This document shows, in pieces, positions 9,555 through 18,125 of a DNA stretch of 64,000 nucleotides. Under the pieces are notes generated by a model, which saw nothing but the letters and a program-made list of their open reading frames with translations, ran no database searches and was not told the origin of the DNA. The stretch spans positions 609,861-673,860 of the forward strand of contig NZ_KB891585.1 in the NCBI RefSeq assembly GCF_000373485.1, in the 5' to 3' direction. Position 1 is the first letter of the stretch. Every line of letters starts with the position of its first letter. This stretch comes from Dasania marina DSM 21967 (GTDB lineage Bacteria; Pseudomonadota; Gammaproteobacteria; Pseudomonadales; Dasaniaceae). A program made the translations under genes and the position numbers.

Positions 9555-9833
9555 TTAAAGCGTAATCCTATCGCGATTATCCTGTACTAACTTAACCCCT
9601 ATACCCTTAATTTCGGTAAGCTCTTCAGGGGATTTAAAGCTGCCATTTAGCTCTCTGTATTCAATAATAGCCTTGGCTTTATTGGCACCTACACCTTTTA
9701 AGCCCTTTGCCAATTGCGCAGCATCAGCGGTATTAATATTAACCTCAGTGATAGCGGCTGACTGATCGGCCCAGGCAACGCTGGTAGGTAGCAGTAACAA
9801 GGTACAGAGAATGGCGGTAATGAGTTGTTTCAT
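9555..9833 (-). CDS. ComEA-like helix-hairpin-helix protein, secreted
   Basis: This 92-residue protein has a clear signal peptide (MKQLITAILCTLLLLPTSVAWA) and then a tandem helix-hairpin-helix domain: VNINTADAAQLAKGLKGVG and a second hairpin with ELTEIKGIGVKLV. That is the DNA-binding part of ComEA, the periplasmic protein that ratchets incoming DNA during natural transformation. In gammaproteobacteria this short form is also common in species never shown to be competent. No other competence gene is in the window. Confidence 0.85.
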   Translation of the reverse strand: MKQLITAILCTLLLLPTSVAWADQSAAITEVNINTADAAQLAKGLKGVGANKAKAIIEYRELNGSFKSPEELTEIKGIGVKLVQDNRDRITL

Positions 9834-9985
9834 GAGTAAGTCCTTTTAGTTTTTCACGGTTATTATTGCTGTTAACAGCCGGTTAATAGACTCGTAAATC
9901 CTATTAACAAGCCATTAATGAAAAACTAATACAGCCTTACGCTTTAGGCAACTGCGCCACAGCTAGATTGGTAATATTTACGTTA

Positions 9986-10684
9986 TTAGTCGCTTAATTG
10001 CTGATTAATGGCCTGTAAAGCCGCTAAAGGATCGCTACTTTGGGTAATAGGTCTACCGATCACCAAGTAGTGGCTGCCCGCAACCATCGCCGCCTTAGGG
10101 GTGGCAATGCGGCGCTGATCGCCCTGTTCACTATCGACTGGGCGTATGCCGGGGGTCACTAATTGAAACTCTGCACCCAAGGCGTCACGCAACAGGCTGG
10201 ACTCTTGCGCCGAGCACACCACGCCATCTAGGCCCGATTGCTGGGTTAGCCTGGCCAAACGCTGCACCTGCTCGGCGGGCGTGCAGCTGATGCCCACCCC
10301 AGCCAAGTCGGCCTGCTCCATGCTGGTAAGCACGGTGACGGCAATTAAGGACGGGCGCTGCTGGTGATTGGCAATGGCCTCCCTGGCCGCTGCCATCATG
10401 CGCTGGCCACCGCTGGCATGCACATTCACCATCCATACCCCCATATCAGCGGCAGCTTTGACAGCGCCGGCTACGGTATTGGGGATGTCGTGAAATTTTA
10501 AATCGAGAAAAACCTCAAAGCCTTTGCTATGCAGCAGCGAGAGTACCGCCGGGCCGCAGTAGGTAAATAATTCCTTGCCCACTTTCAAGCGGCAATCGGC
10601 AGGGTTTAGTTGCTCAGCCAAGGCTTCAACCTGCTGTAGGTTATTGTAATCCAAGGCGACAATAACGGGGGATGTGGTAGTCAT
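9986..10684 (-). CDS. pyrF: Orotidine 5'-phosphate decarboxylase
   Basis: PyrF converts OMP to UMP, the last step of de novo pyrimidine synthesis. The 232-residue protein has the catalytic [11 protein letters not shown] motif (about residues 60-70, Asp-Lys-x-x-Asp) and the phosphate-binding end VIGRPITQS. The length is normal. It follows lapB with 44 bases between, the same lapA-lapB-pyrF order as in E. coli. Confidence 0.97.
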   Translation of the reverse strand: MTTTSPVIVALDYNNLQQVEALAEQLNPADCRLKVGKELFTYCGPAVLSLLHSKGFEVFLDLKFHDIPNTVAGAVKAAADMGVWMVNVHASGGQRMMAAAREAIANHQQRPSLIAVTVLTSMEQADLAGVGISCTPAEQVQRLARLTQQSGLDGVVCSAQESSLLRDALGAEFQLVTPGIRPVDSEQGDQRRIATPKAAMVAGSHYLVIGRPITQSSDPLAALQAINQQLSD

Positions 10685-10728
10685 AATATCTCTATATGTC
10701 TTAATCTATTACTGATAAATGTAAACGC

Positions 10729-11928
10729 TTAATCGCCTTCGGCGCCGCGTATGGGGGCAACCTCACCCCACTGTTTGCAACTGGGGCACAACCAATGCAA
10801 TTTTTTGCCAGAAAAGCCGCAATGCTGGCAGCGGTAGTGCGGCTTGCTGGCCATTAGTTTATGTATTAATGCCTGTAAAATAACCAAGTTGTCACGGGCC
10901 GTGCCCTGACTATTGGCCACATGCAGGGCTACCAATTTATCTAAGCCGCGTAGCGAGGGCCGGCGCTTTAACTCGCCACCCATAAATTTAGCGGCGGCTT
11001 CATCGCCCTCTAAGCGCTGTATATCTTCAGCCAACGCCAGCACTACGCTAACTGAGGGGTATAAATCCAAACACATTTTAAGATAGCGCTGGAAAGATTG
11101 CGGGTCATTTAACTTTTCGCAGCACAATTTTAACAAGTTTATAGATTCAGAAACATAGCTTAAATTTTGATGGCGGATTTTATGCAGGCTTTTAACCGCG
11201 TTTTCGTAATGGCCGGTTTCATATTCGGCCCTGGCTAACAACAGCGAGGCACGCACGCAGTCTTTATCGTGCATCAGCGATTGTTTCAGATCTTTTCTGG
11301 CCGCGTGATAATCATGCTTATCTAGCGCTTGCTCAGCCAGCTCGCAATAATAATGCGACAAGGCCCGCACTATCATCGGGTCGCCAGCGGCGGCTTTTAA
11401 TAGCGTTTTTTTGGGCAGTAACTGCTGCGCCTTGACTACTGCTTGCCGCCACTCTTTTTCATCTTGCAAAATCTCTAGCAGTAACAGCGTGGCGGTTTTG
11501 TGTAATTCGGGGGCATCGACAATTAAATCTTCTAATAGTAGCTCGGCTCGGTCTAATAAACCTGCGCTGATGAAATCTTTTGCCAATTCTAGGTGAGCTT
11601 GGTGTAGCTGCTCGCGGGGTAACGTCGGCCGGGATAATAAGTTTTGGTGTATGCGTATAGCGCGCTCCACCTCGCCCTTACGGCGCATTAAATTACCTAC
11701 CGCTATATGGGTCTCTAAGGTTTCGCTGTTAACATCCAGTGCTTCGATAAAAGCATCCAGCGCGCCATCGGGTTGATCATTAAGTAGGTAATTAAGGCCT
11801 TTATAATATTGCTGCTGCAACGCCGTCTGCGCATGCTGCTGTGACATCACAGAGGATGAGCGCTGCCCCAGATACCAACCTATACCTATGGCAGTCACCA
11901 ATAATAACAACAGCCAGCTATCTACCAT
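10729..11928 (-). CDS. lapB: Lipopolysaccharide assembly protein B
   Basis: LapB (YciM) sits on the inner membrane and steers LpxC to FtsH for degradation, limiting LPS synthesis. The 399-residue protein has an N-terminal membrane helix (WLLLLLVTAIGIGWYLG), a long series of tetratricopeptide repeats and a C-terminal rubredoxin-like zinc knuckle with two CxxC pairs (CQHCGFSG...CPSCKQWG). Its start codon lies one base beyond the stop of lapA, so translation is likely coupled. Confidence 0.95.
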   Translation of the reverse strand: MVDSWLLLLLVTAIGIGWYLGQRSSSVMSQQHAQTALQQQYYKGLNYLLNDQPDGALDAFIEALDVNSETLETHIAVGNLMRRKGEVERAIRIHQNLLSRPTLPREQLHQAHLELAKDFISAGLLDRAELLLEDLIVDAPELHKTATLLLLEILQDEKEWRQAVVKAQQLLPKKTLLKAAAGDPMIVRALSHYYCELAEQALDKHDYHAARKDLKQSLMHDKDCVRASLLLARAEYETGHYENAVKSLHKIRHQNLSYVSESINLLKLCCEKLNDPQSFQRYLKMCLDLYPSVSVVLALAEDIQRLEGDEAAAKFMGGELKRRPSLRGLDKLVALHVANSQGTARDNLVILQALIHKLMASKPHYRCQHCGFSGKKLHWLCPSCKQWGEVAPIRGAEGD

Positions 11929-11929
11929 G

Positions 11930-12253
11930 TCATGCCTTAGCTGTTACAGCTTTGCCAGCGTTACCGGCACGCAGTTTTTCCAACTCTTTATTAGCCGCCT
12001 GCAGCTGACGATTTAAGGTATAACGTTCGCGTTTTACCCGCCACAAACTCAGCAGCCCTGCCAACAAACCAAACACGCCACCCAAGGCAAAAGCCAGTAA
12101 CATCCAAAGCGCTAACCATTGCGCATCCAGTTGCACAAATAACAGATCCAAAGGCACCGCTGTATCATTTTGTAGGGTAAACAACACCCCTACCGTAAAT
12201 ACCGCAATCAACACTACCAGTAATACTAGGCGCAGTAATAAGCGCACGGTCAC
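11930..12253 (-). CDS. lapA: Lipopolysaccharide assembly protein A
   Basis: LapA (YciS) is the small membrane partner of LapB. The 107-residue protein has two hydrophobic helices (about residues 4-24 and 45-68) separated by a short loop, then a basic coiled-coil tail (LWRVKRERYTLNRQLQAANKEL), the usual layout. GGAGG precedes the ATG (AAGGGAAGGAGGTGACC upstream). Confidence 0.92.
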   Translation of the reverse strand: MTVRLLLRLVLLVVLIAVFTVGVLFTLQNDTAVPLDLLFVQLDAQWLALWMLLAFALGGVFGLLAGLLSLWRVKRERYTLNRQLQAANKELEKLRAGNAGKAVTAKA

Positions 12254-12303
12254 CTCCTTCCCTTACAGATAATTAACAACATATCTAGCATAGCCTTTAT
12301 CCA

Positions 12304-12337
12304 CAAAAAAAGCGGCGTGACCAATGATCACGCCGCC
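12304..12337 (-). terminator. Rho-independent terminator downstream of ihfB
   Basis: A perfect 9-bp G/C-rich stem (GCGGCGTGA 12312-12320 with TCACGCCGC 12328-12336) is followed on the minus strand by seven T. It separates ihfB from lapA. Confidence 0.9.
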
Positions 12338-12429
12338 TGTATAGAGTACCGGTAAACCGGGCTAGCACGCAATAACAGAACCCAGTATCCGCTGACCTAT
12401 TTAGCCTATCTGGCTTTTTGTCAGCGGTT

Positions 12430-12726
12430 CTATCGGACTTTAAGCAAGCTTTCGTTTACCCGCTCGCGCATCTCCTTACCGGGTTTAAAATGGGGCACAT
12501 ATTTGCCCGCCAATTGTACCGTTTCACCAGTTTTAGGGTTACGGCCTAAGCGCGGCTCGCGATAGTGCAAAGAGAAGCTGCCGAAGCCGCGTATCTCTAT
12601 GCGCTCACCCATAGCTAATGTCTGTGACATTTGCTCAATAATAGTTTTAATAGCCAGCTCTACATCTTTAACCGACAACTGTTGTTGACGAGAAGCGATA
12701 CGCTCAATCAACTCCGACTTGGTCAT
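12430..12726 (-). CDS. ihfB: Integration host factor subunit beta
   Basis: IhfB pairs with IhfA and bends DNA sharply at specific sites, acting in replication, recombination and transcription. The 98-residue protein shows the HU/IHF fold with the signature [20 protein letters not shown] (residues 48-67), including the Pro at the tip of the DNA-intercalating arm. Its place downstream of rpsA is conserved in gammaproteobacteria; here a tandem terminator lies between the two, so it should have its own promoter in 12727-12960. Confidence 0.96.
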   Translation of the reverse strand: MTKSELIERIASRQQQLSVKDVELAIKTIIEQMSQTLAMGERIEIRGFGSFSLHYREPRLGRNPKTGETVQLAGKYVPHFKPGKEMRERVNESLLKVR

Positions 12727-12961
12727 AATGGTTTCCTGTTATCTCTCTTATGCACTGCTTGCTAGGCACATCTTGCTAATGTCTGGCTATTCTCTAACTA
12801 CTGCCTAACCATCGTTTAACTATGGCCACTTTTAACCACTAGTTACTGTCAGCCTTAACATCAGCCCTAAGCATTTGTTTCTAAACAGATTTTAGATAAG
12901 TGAAGATTAGCACAGAAAAACCATAGTGCTAGCCCGTTTGTGCAATTTGCGGCCTAAATCA

Positions 12962-12996
12962 ACAAAAAAAGCCTTAAAAATCAAGTTTTAAGGCAA
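12962..12996 (-). terminator. Second of two tandem terminators between rpsA and ihfB
   Basis: The stem GCCTTAAAA (12971-12979) / TTTTAAGGC (12986-12994) is followed on the minus strand by seven T. It lies 40 bases beyond another terminator. Confidence 0.8.
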
Positions 12997-13034
12997 ATGT
13001 AGTGGATATTTAACCAGTCTTAGAACAGCAGGCA

Positions 13035-13073
13035 TAAAAAAAGCGCCTAGGTTTGGGCCTAGGCGCTTTTTAA
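13035..13073 (-). terminator. rpsA terminator (bidirectional shape)
   Basis: A long stem AAAAAGCGCCTAGG / CCTAGGCGCTTTTT surrounds a six-base loop, with T runs possible in both directions. It lies 23 bases after the rpsA stop. Confidence 0.9.
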
Positions 13074-13095
13074 TGGCTCTAAGAGCTATGCAAAA

Positions 13096-14769
13096 TTAGT
13101 CTTTTTGCATTTGCGCTTTGATCAAGTCACCAATAGTGGTCGGTGCAGTACTTGCCGCTGTAGTATCTTTGTGCGATTTAACAGCTTCTTTCTCGTCAGC
13201 AATGTCTTTCGCTTTGATAGACAACGTAATCGCGCGATTTTTGCGGTCAGCAGAAATGATCTTCACTTCAACTTCTTCGCCTTCTTTCAACGAGTTACGT
13301 GCATCTTCAACTTTTTCACGGCTGATTTCAGAGGCTTTTAAAGTACCTTCTATGCCTTCAGCAAGCGTAATCACTGCAGACTTAGCTTCTACTTCTTTAA
13401 CAATACCTTTGACGATGGCGCCTTTATCGTTCTCGGCCAAGTATTCAGAGAATGGATCATCCTCTAATTGCTTGATGCCTAAAGAGATACGCTCGCGTTC
13501 TGGATCGACAGAAAGGATAACAGTTTCAATTTCGTCACCTTTCTTGTACTTGCGTACCGCGTCTTCGCCAGTCTCATCCCAAGAGATGTCAGACAAGTGA
13601 ACTAGACCGTCGATAGCGCCGTCCAAGCCAATGAAGATACCGAAGTCAGTAATAGACTTGATAGCACCAGAGATTTTGTCGCCTTTGGTGAATTCACGAC
13701 CGAACACATCCCATGGGTTTTCTTGACACTGCTTGATACCCAAAGAGATACGACGACGTTCTTCGTCTATATCCAATACCATGACTTCAACTTCATCACC
13801 TAAGTTAACAACCTTAGACGGGTGAATGTTTTTGTTAGTCCAATCCATTTCTGAAACGTGAACCAAACCTTCAACACCCTCTTCGATTTCGGCGAAACAA
13901 CCGTAATCCGTTAAGTTAGTGATTTTAGCCTTAACTTTGGCACCCTCTGGGTAACGACCAGTAATCGCCAACCATGGATCTTCACCCAATTGCTTAAGAC
14001 CTAGAGATACGCGGTTACGCTCGCGATCAAACTTAAGGATTTTAACGTCGATTTCGTCACCAACGTTAACGATTTCACTTGGGTGCTTAATGCGCTTCCA
14101 AGCCATATCGGTAATGTGTAATAGGCCGTCAACACCACCTAAGTCTACGAAAGCACCGTAGTCAGTTAGGTTTTTAACGATACCTTTAACCGCTTGGCCT
14201 TCTTGTAAAGTAGCAAGCAATGCATCACGGTCAGCAGAGTTGGCTTCTTCAAGAACAGCGCGGCGAGAAACAACAACGTTGTTGCGCTTCTGGTCTAATT
14301 TAATTACGCGGAAATCTAATTCTTTACCTTCAAGGTGAGTAGTTTCGCGAACGGGGCGAACGTCAACCAATGAACCAGGTAAGAATGCACGGATAGAGTT
14401 AACGTCAACGGTGAAACCGCCTTTAACTTTACCGTTGATAACGCCTTTAACAACCTCTTCAGCAGTGAAAGCAGCTTCAAGTACTTTCCACGCTTCAGCG
14501 CGTTTGGCTTTTTCGCGAGACAGTTTAGTGGCACCAAAGCCATCTTCTACTGCTTCAAGAGCAACTTGAACTTCATCGCCTATTTCTAGAGATAGTTCAC
14601 CGCTCTCGCTTAGGAATTCACTACGGGGGATAACGCCTTCAGACTTTAAACCAGCGTGGACGGTAACCCAGTCGCTGTCGATGTCGATAACTACGCCGGT
14701 CACAATAGAACCAGGCTTCATGTTTAAAGTGATTAAACTTTCTTCAAATAACTCAGCAAAATTTTCCAT
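13096..14769 (-). CDS. rpsA: 30S ribosomal protein S1
   Basis: S1 binds mRNA leaders on the small ribosomal subunit and is needed to start translation of most messages. The 557-residue protein contains six S1 OB-fold repeats, the middle ones with typical segments ([22 protein letters not shown], split here only for description, and [23 protein letters not shown]). The length is the same as in E. coli. It is preceded by cmk with a 174-base leader, where its own promoter and the S1 autoregulatory leader should lie. Confidence 0.98.
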   Translation of the reverse strand: MENFAELFEESLITLNMKPGSIVTGVVIDIDSDWVTVHAGLKSEGVIPRSEFLSESGELSLEIGDEVQVALEAVEDGFGATKLSREKAKRAEAWKVLEAAFTAEEVVKGVINGKVKGGFTVDVNSIRAFLPGSLVDVRPVRETTHLEGKELDFRVIKLDQKRNNVVVSRRAVLEEANSADRDALLATLQEGQAVKGIVKNLTDYGAFVDLGGVDGLLHITDMAWKRIKHPSEIVNVGDEIDVKILKFDRERNRVSLGLKQLGEDPWLAITGRYPEGAKVKAKITNLTDYGCFAEIEEGVEGLVHVSEMDWTNKNIHPSKVVNLGDEVEVMVLDIDEERRRISLGIKQCQENPWDVFGREFTKGDKISGAIKSITDFGIFIGLDGAIDGLVHLSDISWDETGEDAVRKYKKGDEIETVILSVDPERERISLGIKQLEDDPFSEYLAENDKGAIVKGIVKEVEAKSAVITLAEGIEGTLKASEISREKVEDARNSLKEGEEVEVKIISADRKNRAITLSIKAKDIADEKEAVKSHKDTTAASTAPTTIGDLIKAQMQKD

Positions 14770-14943
14770 TAATAATACTCTTTACTTAGCAAACACAGTG
14801 ATTATCAGCCACTAGGGGCTTGAGTAATTTGCGTTCTCCATATGATCAGTACACATGGGCCATTTTAATAAAACCTACGTAGCGGCAATAACTGATATTG
14901 AGCCATGAACGTAGAGGTTAAAAATCTTTTGATACTCAGCCAC

Positions 14944-15633
14944 TTAAAGAGATTTATTAATCTCAATCATCACCTGATTGTAAACATCTTTAATACCCAT
15001 TACAGAGCTATCAATAACGACAGCATCAACTGCAGGCTTTAGCGGCGCGACTTCACGATTCATATCGCGATCGTCACGGGCGTGGATGTCTTCCAAAAGC
15101 GCGGCGAGAGTAACACTTTGGCCCGCTTCTTTCAACTGTTTATAGCGCCTACTGGCGCGCTCTTCGGCGCTGGCAGTGAGGTAAATTTTAGTGGGCGCAT
15201 GGGGGAACACCACCGTACCCATATCGCGGCCATCGGCCACCAAGCCCGGCGCTTTCGCAAAGCTCTGCTGCAAGGCTAATAAGGCATCGCGCACACCATT
15301 ATAAACCGCCACTTTTGAAGCCAGCGCACCGGTGGTTTCGGCACGCACCTGCCGGCTAATATCTTGGCCATCCAGCAATACCGCAGCGGGCTCACCCGGC
15401 GGGCCAGGCTTAAACTCTACATTTAAATGAGCCGCCAGTTGCGTCAGCGCCACCTCATCGTCAAAGCTCACGCCCTGCTGTTGCGCCGCTAAACCGACTA
15501 TGCGGTATAGCGCGCCACTATCTAATAAATGCCAACCCAGCTCTTTCGCCAACAACTGGCACAGGCTACCCTTGCCGGAGCCACTGGGGCCGTCGACGGT
15601 AACAATCTGCTTAAATTCACCTTGCTCTGCCAT
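14944..15633 (-). CDS. cmk: Cytidylate kinase
   Basis: Cmk phosphorylates CMP and dCMP with ATP. The P-loop VDGPSGSGKGSLC is at the N terminus, the NMP-binding region follows, and the DGRDMGTVVFP motif is near residue 130. I place the start at ATG 15633 (MAEQGEFKQ), not at an in-frame ATG 90 bases upstream inside aroA, because the P-loop then falls at the normal position and the gene begins four bases after the aroA stop. The 229-residue length is normal. Confidence 0.95.
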   Translation of the reverse strand: MAEQGEFKQIVTVDGPSGSGKGSLCQLLAKELGWHLLDSGALYRIVGLAAQQQGVSFDDEVALTQLAAHLNVEFKPGPPGEPAAVLLDGQDISRQVRAETTGALASKVAVYNGVRDALLALQQSFAKAPGLVADGRDMGTVVFPHAPTKIYLTASAEERASRRYKQLKEAGQSVTLAALLEDIHARDDRDMNREVAPLKPAVDAVVIDSSVMGIKDVYNQVMIEINKSL

Positions 15634-15637
15634 AGGG

Positions 15638-16957
15638 CTAATCAACCTGCTCAAGTTTAAAACCGGCCTTTTGCGCCAAGGCGACAAAATTAGGGAAGGA
15701 CGTGGCCACGTTATCGCAGCCATTAATGGTAATAGTCTCGCTAGCCCGCAAGGCCGCTACCGCAAAAGACATGGCAATACGGTGATCGTGATGGCTTTCT
15801 ATCTCGCCACCGCCAAACACCACCTCTTCAGCACCCCTGCCCTGTATCACTATGCCATCAGCCGTAGGCTGGGCATCAACACCTAAAATGTGCAGGCCGT
15901 CGGCCATAGCTTGAATGCGGTCACTCTCTTTAACCCGCAGCTCTTCGGCGCCGGTTAAAGTGGTAGTGCCCTGCGCGCAGGCGGCCGCCACAAACAATAC
16001 TGGGAATTCATCTATCGCCAGCGGTACTTGATCTGCTGGTATATCTATACCTATCAACTCAGATGAGCGCACCCGTATATCGGCCACGGGCTCGCCACCC
16101 ACTACTCGCTCATTAAATAGGGTGATATCAGCGCCCATTAAACGCAGTACATTAATGACGCCCTCGCGGGTGGGGTTAATGCCTACATGTTGCAACATAA
16201 TCACCGAGCCGGGAGTAATGCTGGCCGCCACCATAAAAAACGCCGCCGAAGAAATGTCGGCGGGGACATCGATAGCCATAGCTGTTAACTGGCCGCCGCC
16301 CTGCAGGCTGGCAGTCGCACCATCCACCGTTACCGGATAACCAAAACCATTGAGCATGCGCTCGGTGTGATCGCGGGTGGGGGCAGGCTCGGTGGTTGAG
16401 GTTTGCCCCTCAGCGTATAGCCCCGCTAATAACACACAGGATTTAACTTGGGCACTGGCCATGGGTAAATCATAGTGTATGGGCCGTAAGCTACCCTTAC
16501 CTTTAATCACCAAGGGCGGCCTACCGCCTTCCTGGGTTTCAACCTCTACCCCCATTAGCCGCAAAGGTGTGGCAACACGCTCCATGGGGCGCTTAGATAA
16601 AGATACATCACCAGTCATAGTCACAGTAAAGTTTTGGCCAGCCGCAATACCGGCCAACAAGCGCATAGAGGTACCCGAGTTGCCTACATACAAATCACCG
16701 GCTGGCGCGGTTAAGCCGTGCAAGCCCACGCCATGTATGGTGACCTTGCCCTCCACCGGGCCGTCAATTTGCACACCCATGGCGCGAAAGGCATTTAAGG
16801 TTGCCAGCGCATCATCGCCCTCCAAAAAGCCTGTCACCTCGGTGACGCCTTCGGCCAAAGAGCCCAACATAATAGAACGATGAGAGATGGATTTATCACC
16901 GGCTACACGAATGTCGCCAAACAGTTGCTGCCCACCGGGGCTGGCTATAAATTTCAC
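15638..16957 (-). CDS. aroA: 3-phosphoshikimate 1-carboxyvinyltransferase (EPSP synthase)
   Basis: AroA joins shikimate-3-phosphate and phosphoenolpyruvate in the chorismate pathway. The 439-residue protein has the N-terminal GDKSISHRSIM motif, NSGTSMRLLAG (about residues 93-103) and the late ESDRIQAMADG motif. The Pro/Thr arrangement resembles the class II form of pseudomonads rather than the E. coli form, an impression from the N-terminal motifs only. In pseudomonads this domain is fused to TyrA; here tyrA lies 5.8 kb upstream, beyond an insertion on the other strand. Confidence 0.96.
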   Translation of the reverse strand: MKFIASPGGQQLFGDIRVAGDKSISHRSIMLGSLAEGVTEVTGFLEGDDALATLNAFRAMGVQIDGPVEGKVTIHGVGLHGLTAPAGDLYVGNSGTSMRLLAGIAAGQNFTVTMTGDVSLSKRPMERVATPLRLMGVEVETQEGGRPPLVIKGKGSLRPIHYDLPMASAQVKSCVLLAGLYAEGQTSTTEPAPTRDHTERMLNGFGYPVTVDGATASLQGGGQLTAMAIDVPADISSAAFFMVAASITPGSVIMLQHVGINPTREGVINVLRLMGADITLFNERVVGGEPVADIRVRSSELIGIDIPADQVPLAIDEFPVLFVAAACAQGTTTLTGAEELRVKESDRIQAMADGLHILGVDAQPTADGIVIQGRGAEEVVFGGGEIESHHDHRIAMSFAVAALRASETITINGCDNVATSFPNFVALAQKAGFKLEQVD

Positions 16958-17351
16958 GGGCTGAGTTACCTTTTAGTAAGCGATGCTTTGTAGTAGTGAT
17001 CTCTTGCGCGGTTTAACGCAACATTTCACACGCTATTCATACAATAGTAGCTGCGACATTTGGCACAGCAGAGAATCAAGGCGCAAATTGTACTGAATTT
17101 GCTAGAGGAACGCACTCAGCAACTGTTAGGCAAATAGTGGCGCTCAATAATTGCACAATACAGCCCCGCAAATGCGCGCTTGATAATCAGCAGCAAAAAG
17201 CGATAATGCTCCCCCAGAAAAAACGCAGACATGTACAAAAAGCAACCAAGCGCAACACCCTCCCCGGTTGTTTGCCCGCTTCTTTTTGAATTAACTCAAC
17301 AACCCTCAACCCATTGGCTTACATTAGCTGGTACGGCAGTAATTCTGTTTT
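16958..17351. other. Divergent intergenic region between aroA and the motor operon
   Basis: This 394-base gap must hold the promoter of the plus-strand DUF3348-motor operon and a promoter for aroA-cmk, which has lost contact with tyrA. I see no clear consensus promoter pair, no tRNA and no open frame of note. A G/C-richer patch near 17250 (CCCTCCCCGG) has no obvious partner. Confidence 0.4.
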
Positions 17352-18125
17352 ATGACTAAACCCGCACTAAACGCTACCCGCAATGGTTCTAGGCTCAGCC
17401 ACCATTTAGCTGAGCTGGGCTTTAACAGCCAAGCCCCCAGCCATAAAAACTTTGCCGAACGCGTAGGCCAACTGATAGGCCTGCCCGGCTCCTTAGTCTT
17501 GTCAGCCCTGCCGCTTAAACCCGTCATTAATAGTAGCAACCCTAGCAGCGAGAAAGCACAGGCCATACAAGCAGATTTTTTGCAGCAGCATAACGAGCTG
17601 ATTCAATTTATAGGCAAGTGCTTCGATAACAGCGAAACCCGTAGACGCTTTCGTCTGCCCGAGGTTGATGCCGACAGTTTTCTCGATAGCAAAAGCACCC
17701 AGGTACTGTATCAGCGTTTTTATATCGCCATGCAAACAGAGCTGGCCAGTAAAGCCTACAGCTTACACAGCTTAGTAAGAGATGCAGCCACCGACTGCTC
17801 GCCCGCACTTAAACAACTTTGTACTTTAGACAAGGCCATGCAGGAAATCCTCAGCGGCCAATTACGCAAAGCCTATAGCCAAATACCAGCAGTCGTAGCT
17901 CAGCGCTACCAACACTGGCAGCAACAATTTTCAGCAGCTGATAGTAGCGAGCAACACGATGCAATTGCAGACGATGCCATATCAGCAGCTATAGAACAGT
18001 TTTGCCAAGAGTTACGGCAATTACTACTCACCGAATTAGATGCACGATTACAAACCACTTATGGCCTAATCGAAGCACTTAACCAACAGGTAACTCCAGC
18101 AACTACAGGTAACAACAAACCATGA
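17352..18125 (+). CDS. DUF3348-type protein, first gene of the motor operon
   Basis: The 257-residue protein has no signal peptide or membrane helix and looks cytoplasmic and mostly helical. I recognise it as the DUF3348 type from overall character (an N-terminal SRLSHHLAELG block, a central LVRDAA...C..L..LD segment, a helical C terminus) and from its partners, since DUF3348, DUF802, OmpA/MotB-like and DUF2894 proteins are encoded together in other proteobacteria. Its stop overlaps the start of the next gene (ATGA at 18122-18125), so translation is coupled. Its role is unknown; as first gene of the operon it may be a cytoplasmic partner of the motor tail (inference). Confidence 0.65.
   Translation: MTKPALNATRNGSRLSHHLAELGFNSQAPSHKNFAERVGQLIGLPGSLVLSALPLKPVINSSNPSSEKAQAIQADFLQQHNELIQFIGKCFDNSETRRRFRLPEVDADSFLDSKSTQVLYQRFYIAMQTELASKAYSLHSLVRDAATDCSPALKQLCTLDKAMQEILSGQLRKAYSQIPAVVAQRYQHWQQQFSAADSSEQHDAIADDAISAAIEQFCQELRQLLLTELDARLQTTYGLIEALNQQVTPATTGNNKP

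Noticed and set aside
12297-12305. Isolated DnaA box TTATCCACA before the ihfB terminator
   Set aside because: A single 9-mer is expected by chance in a window of this size and has no partner nearby.
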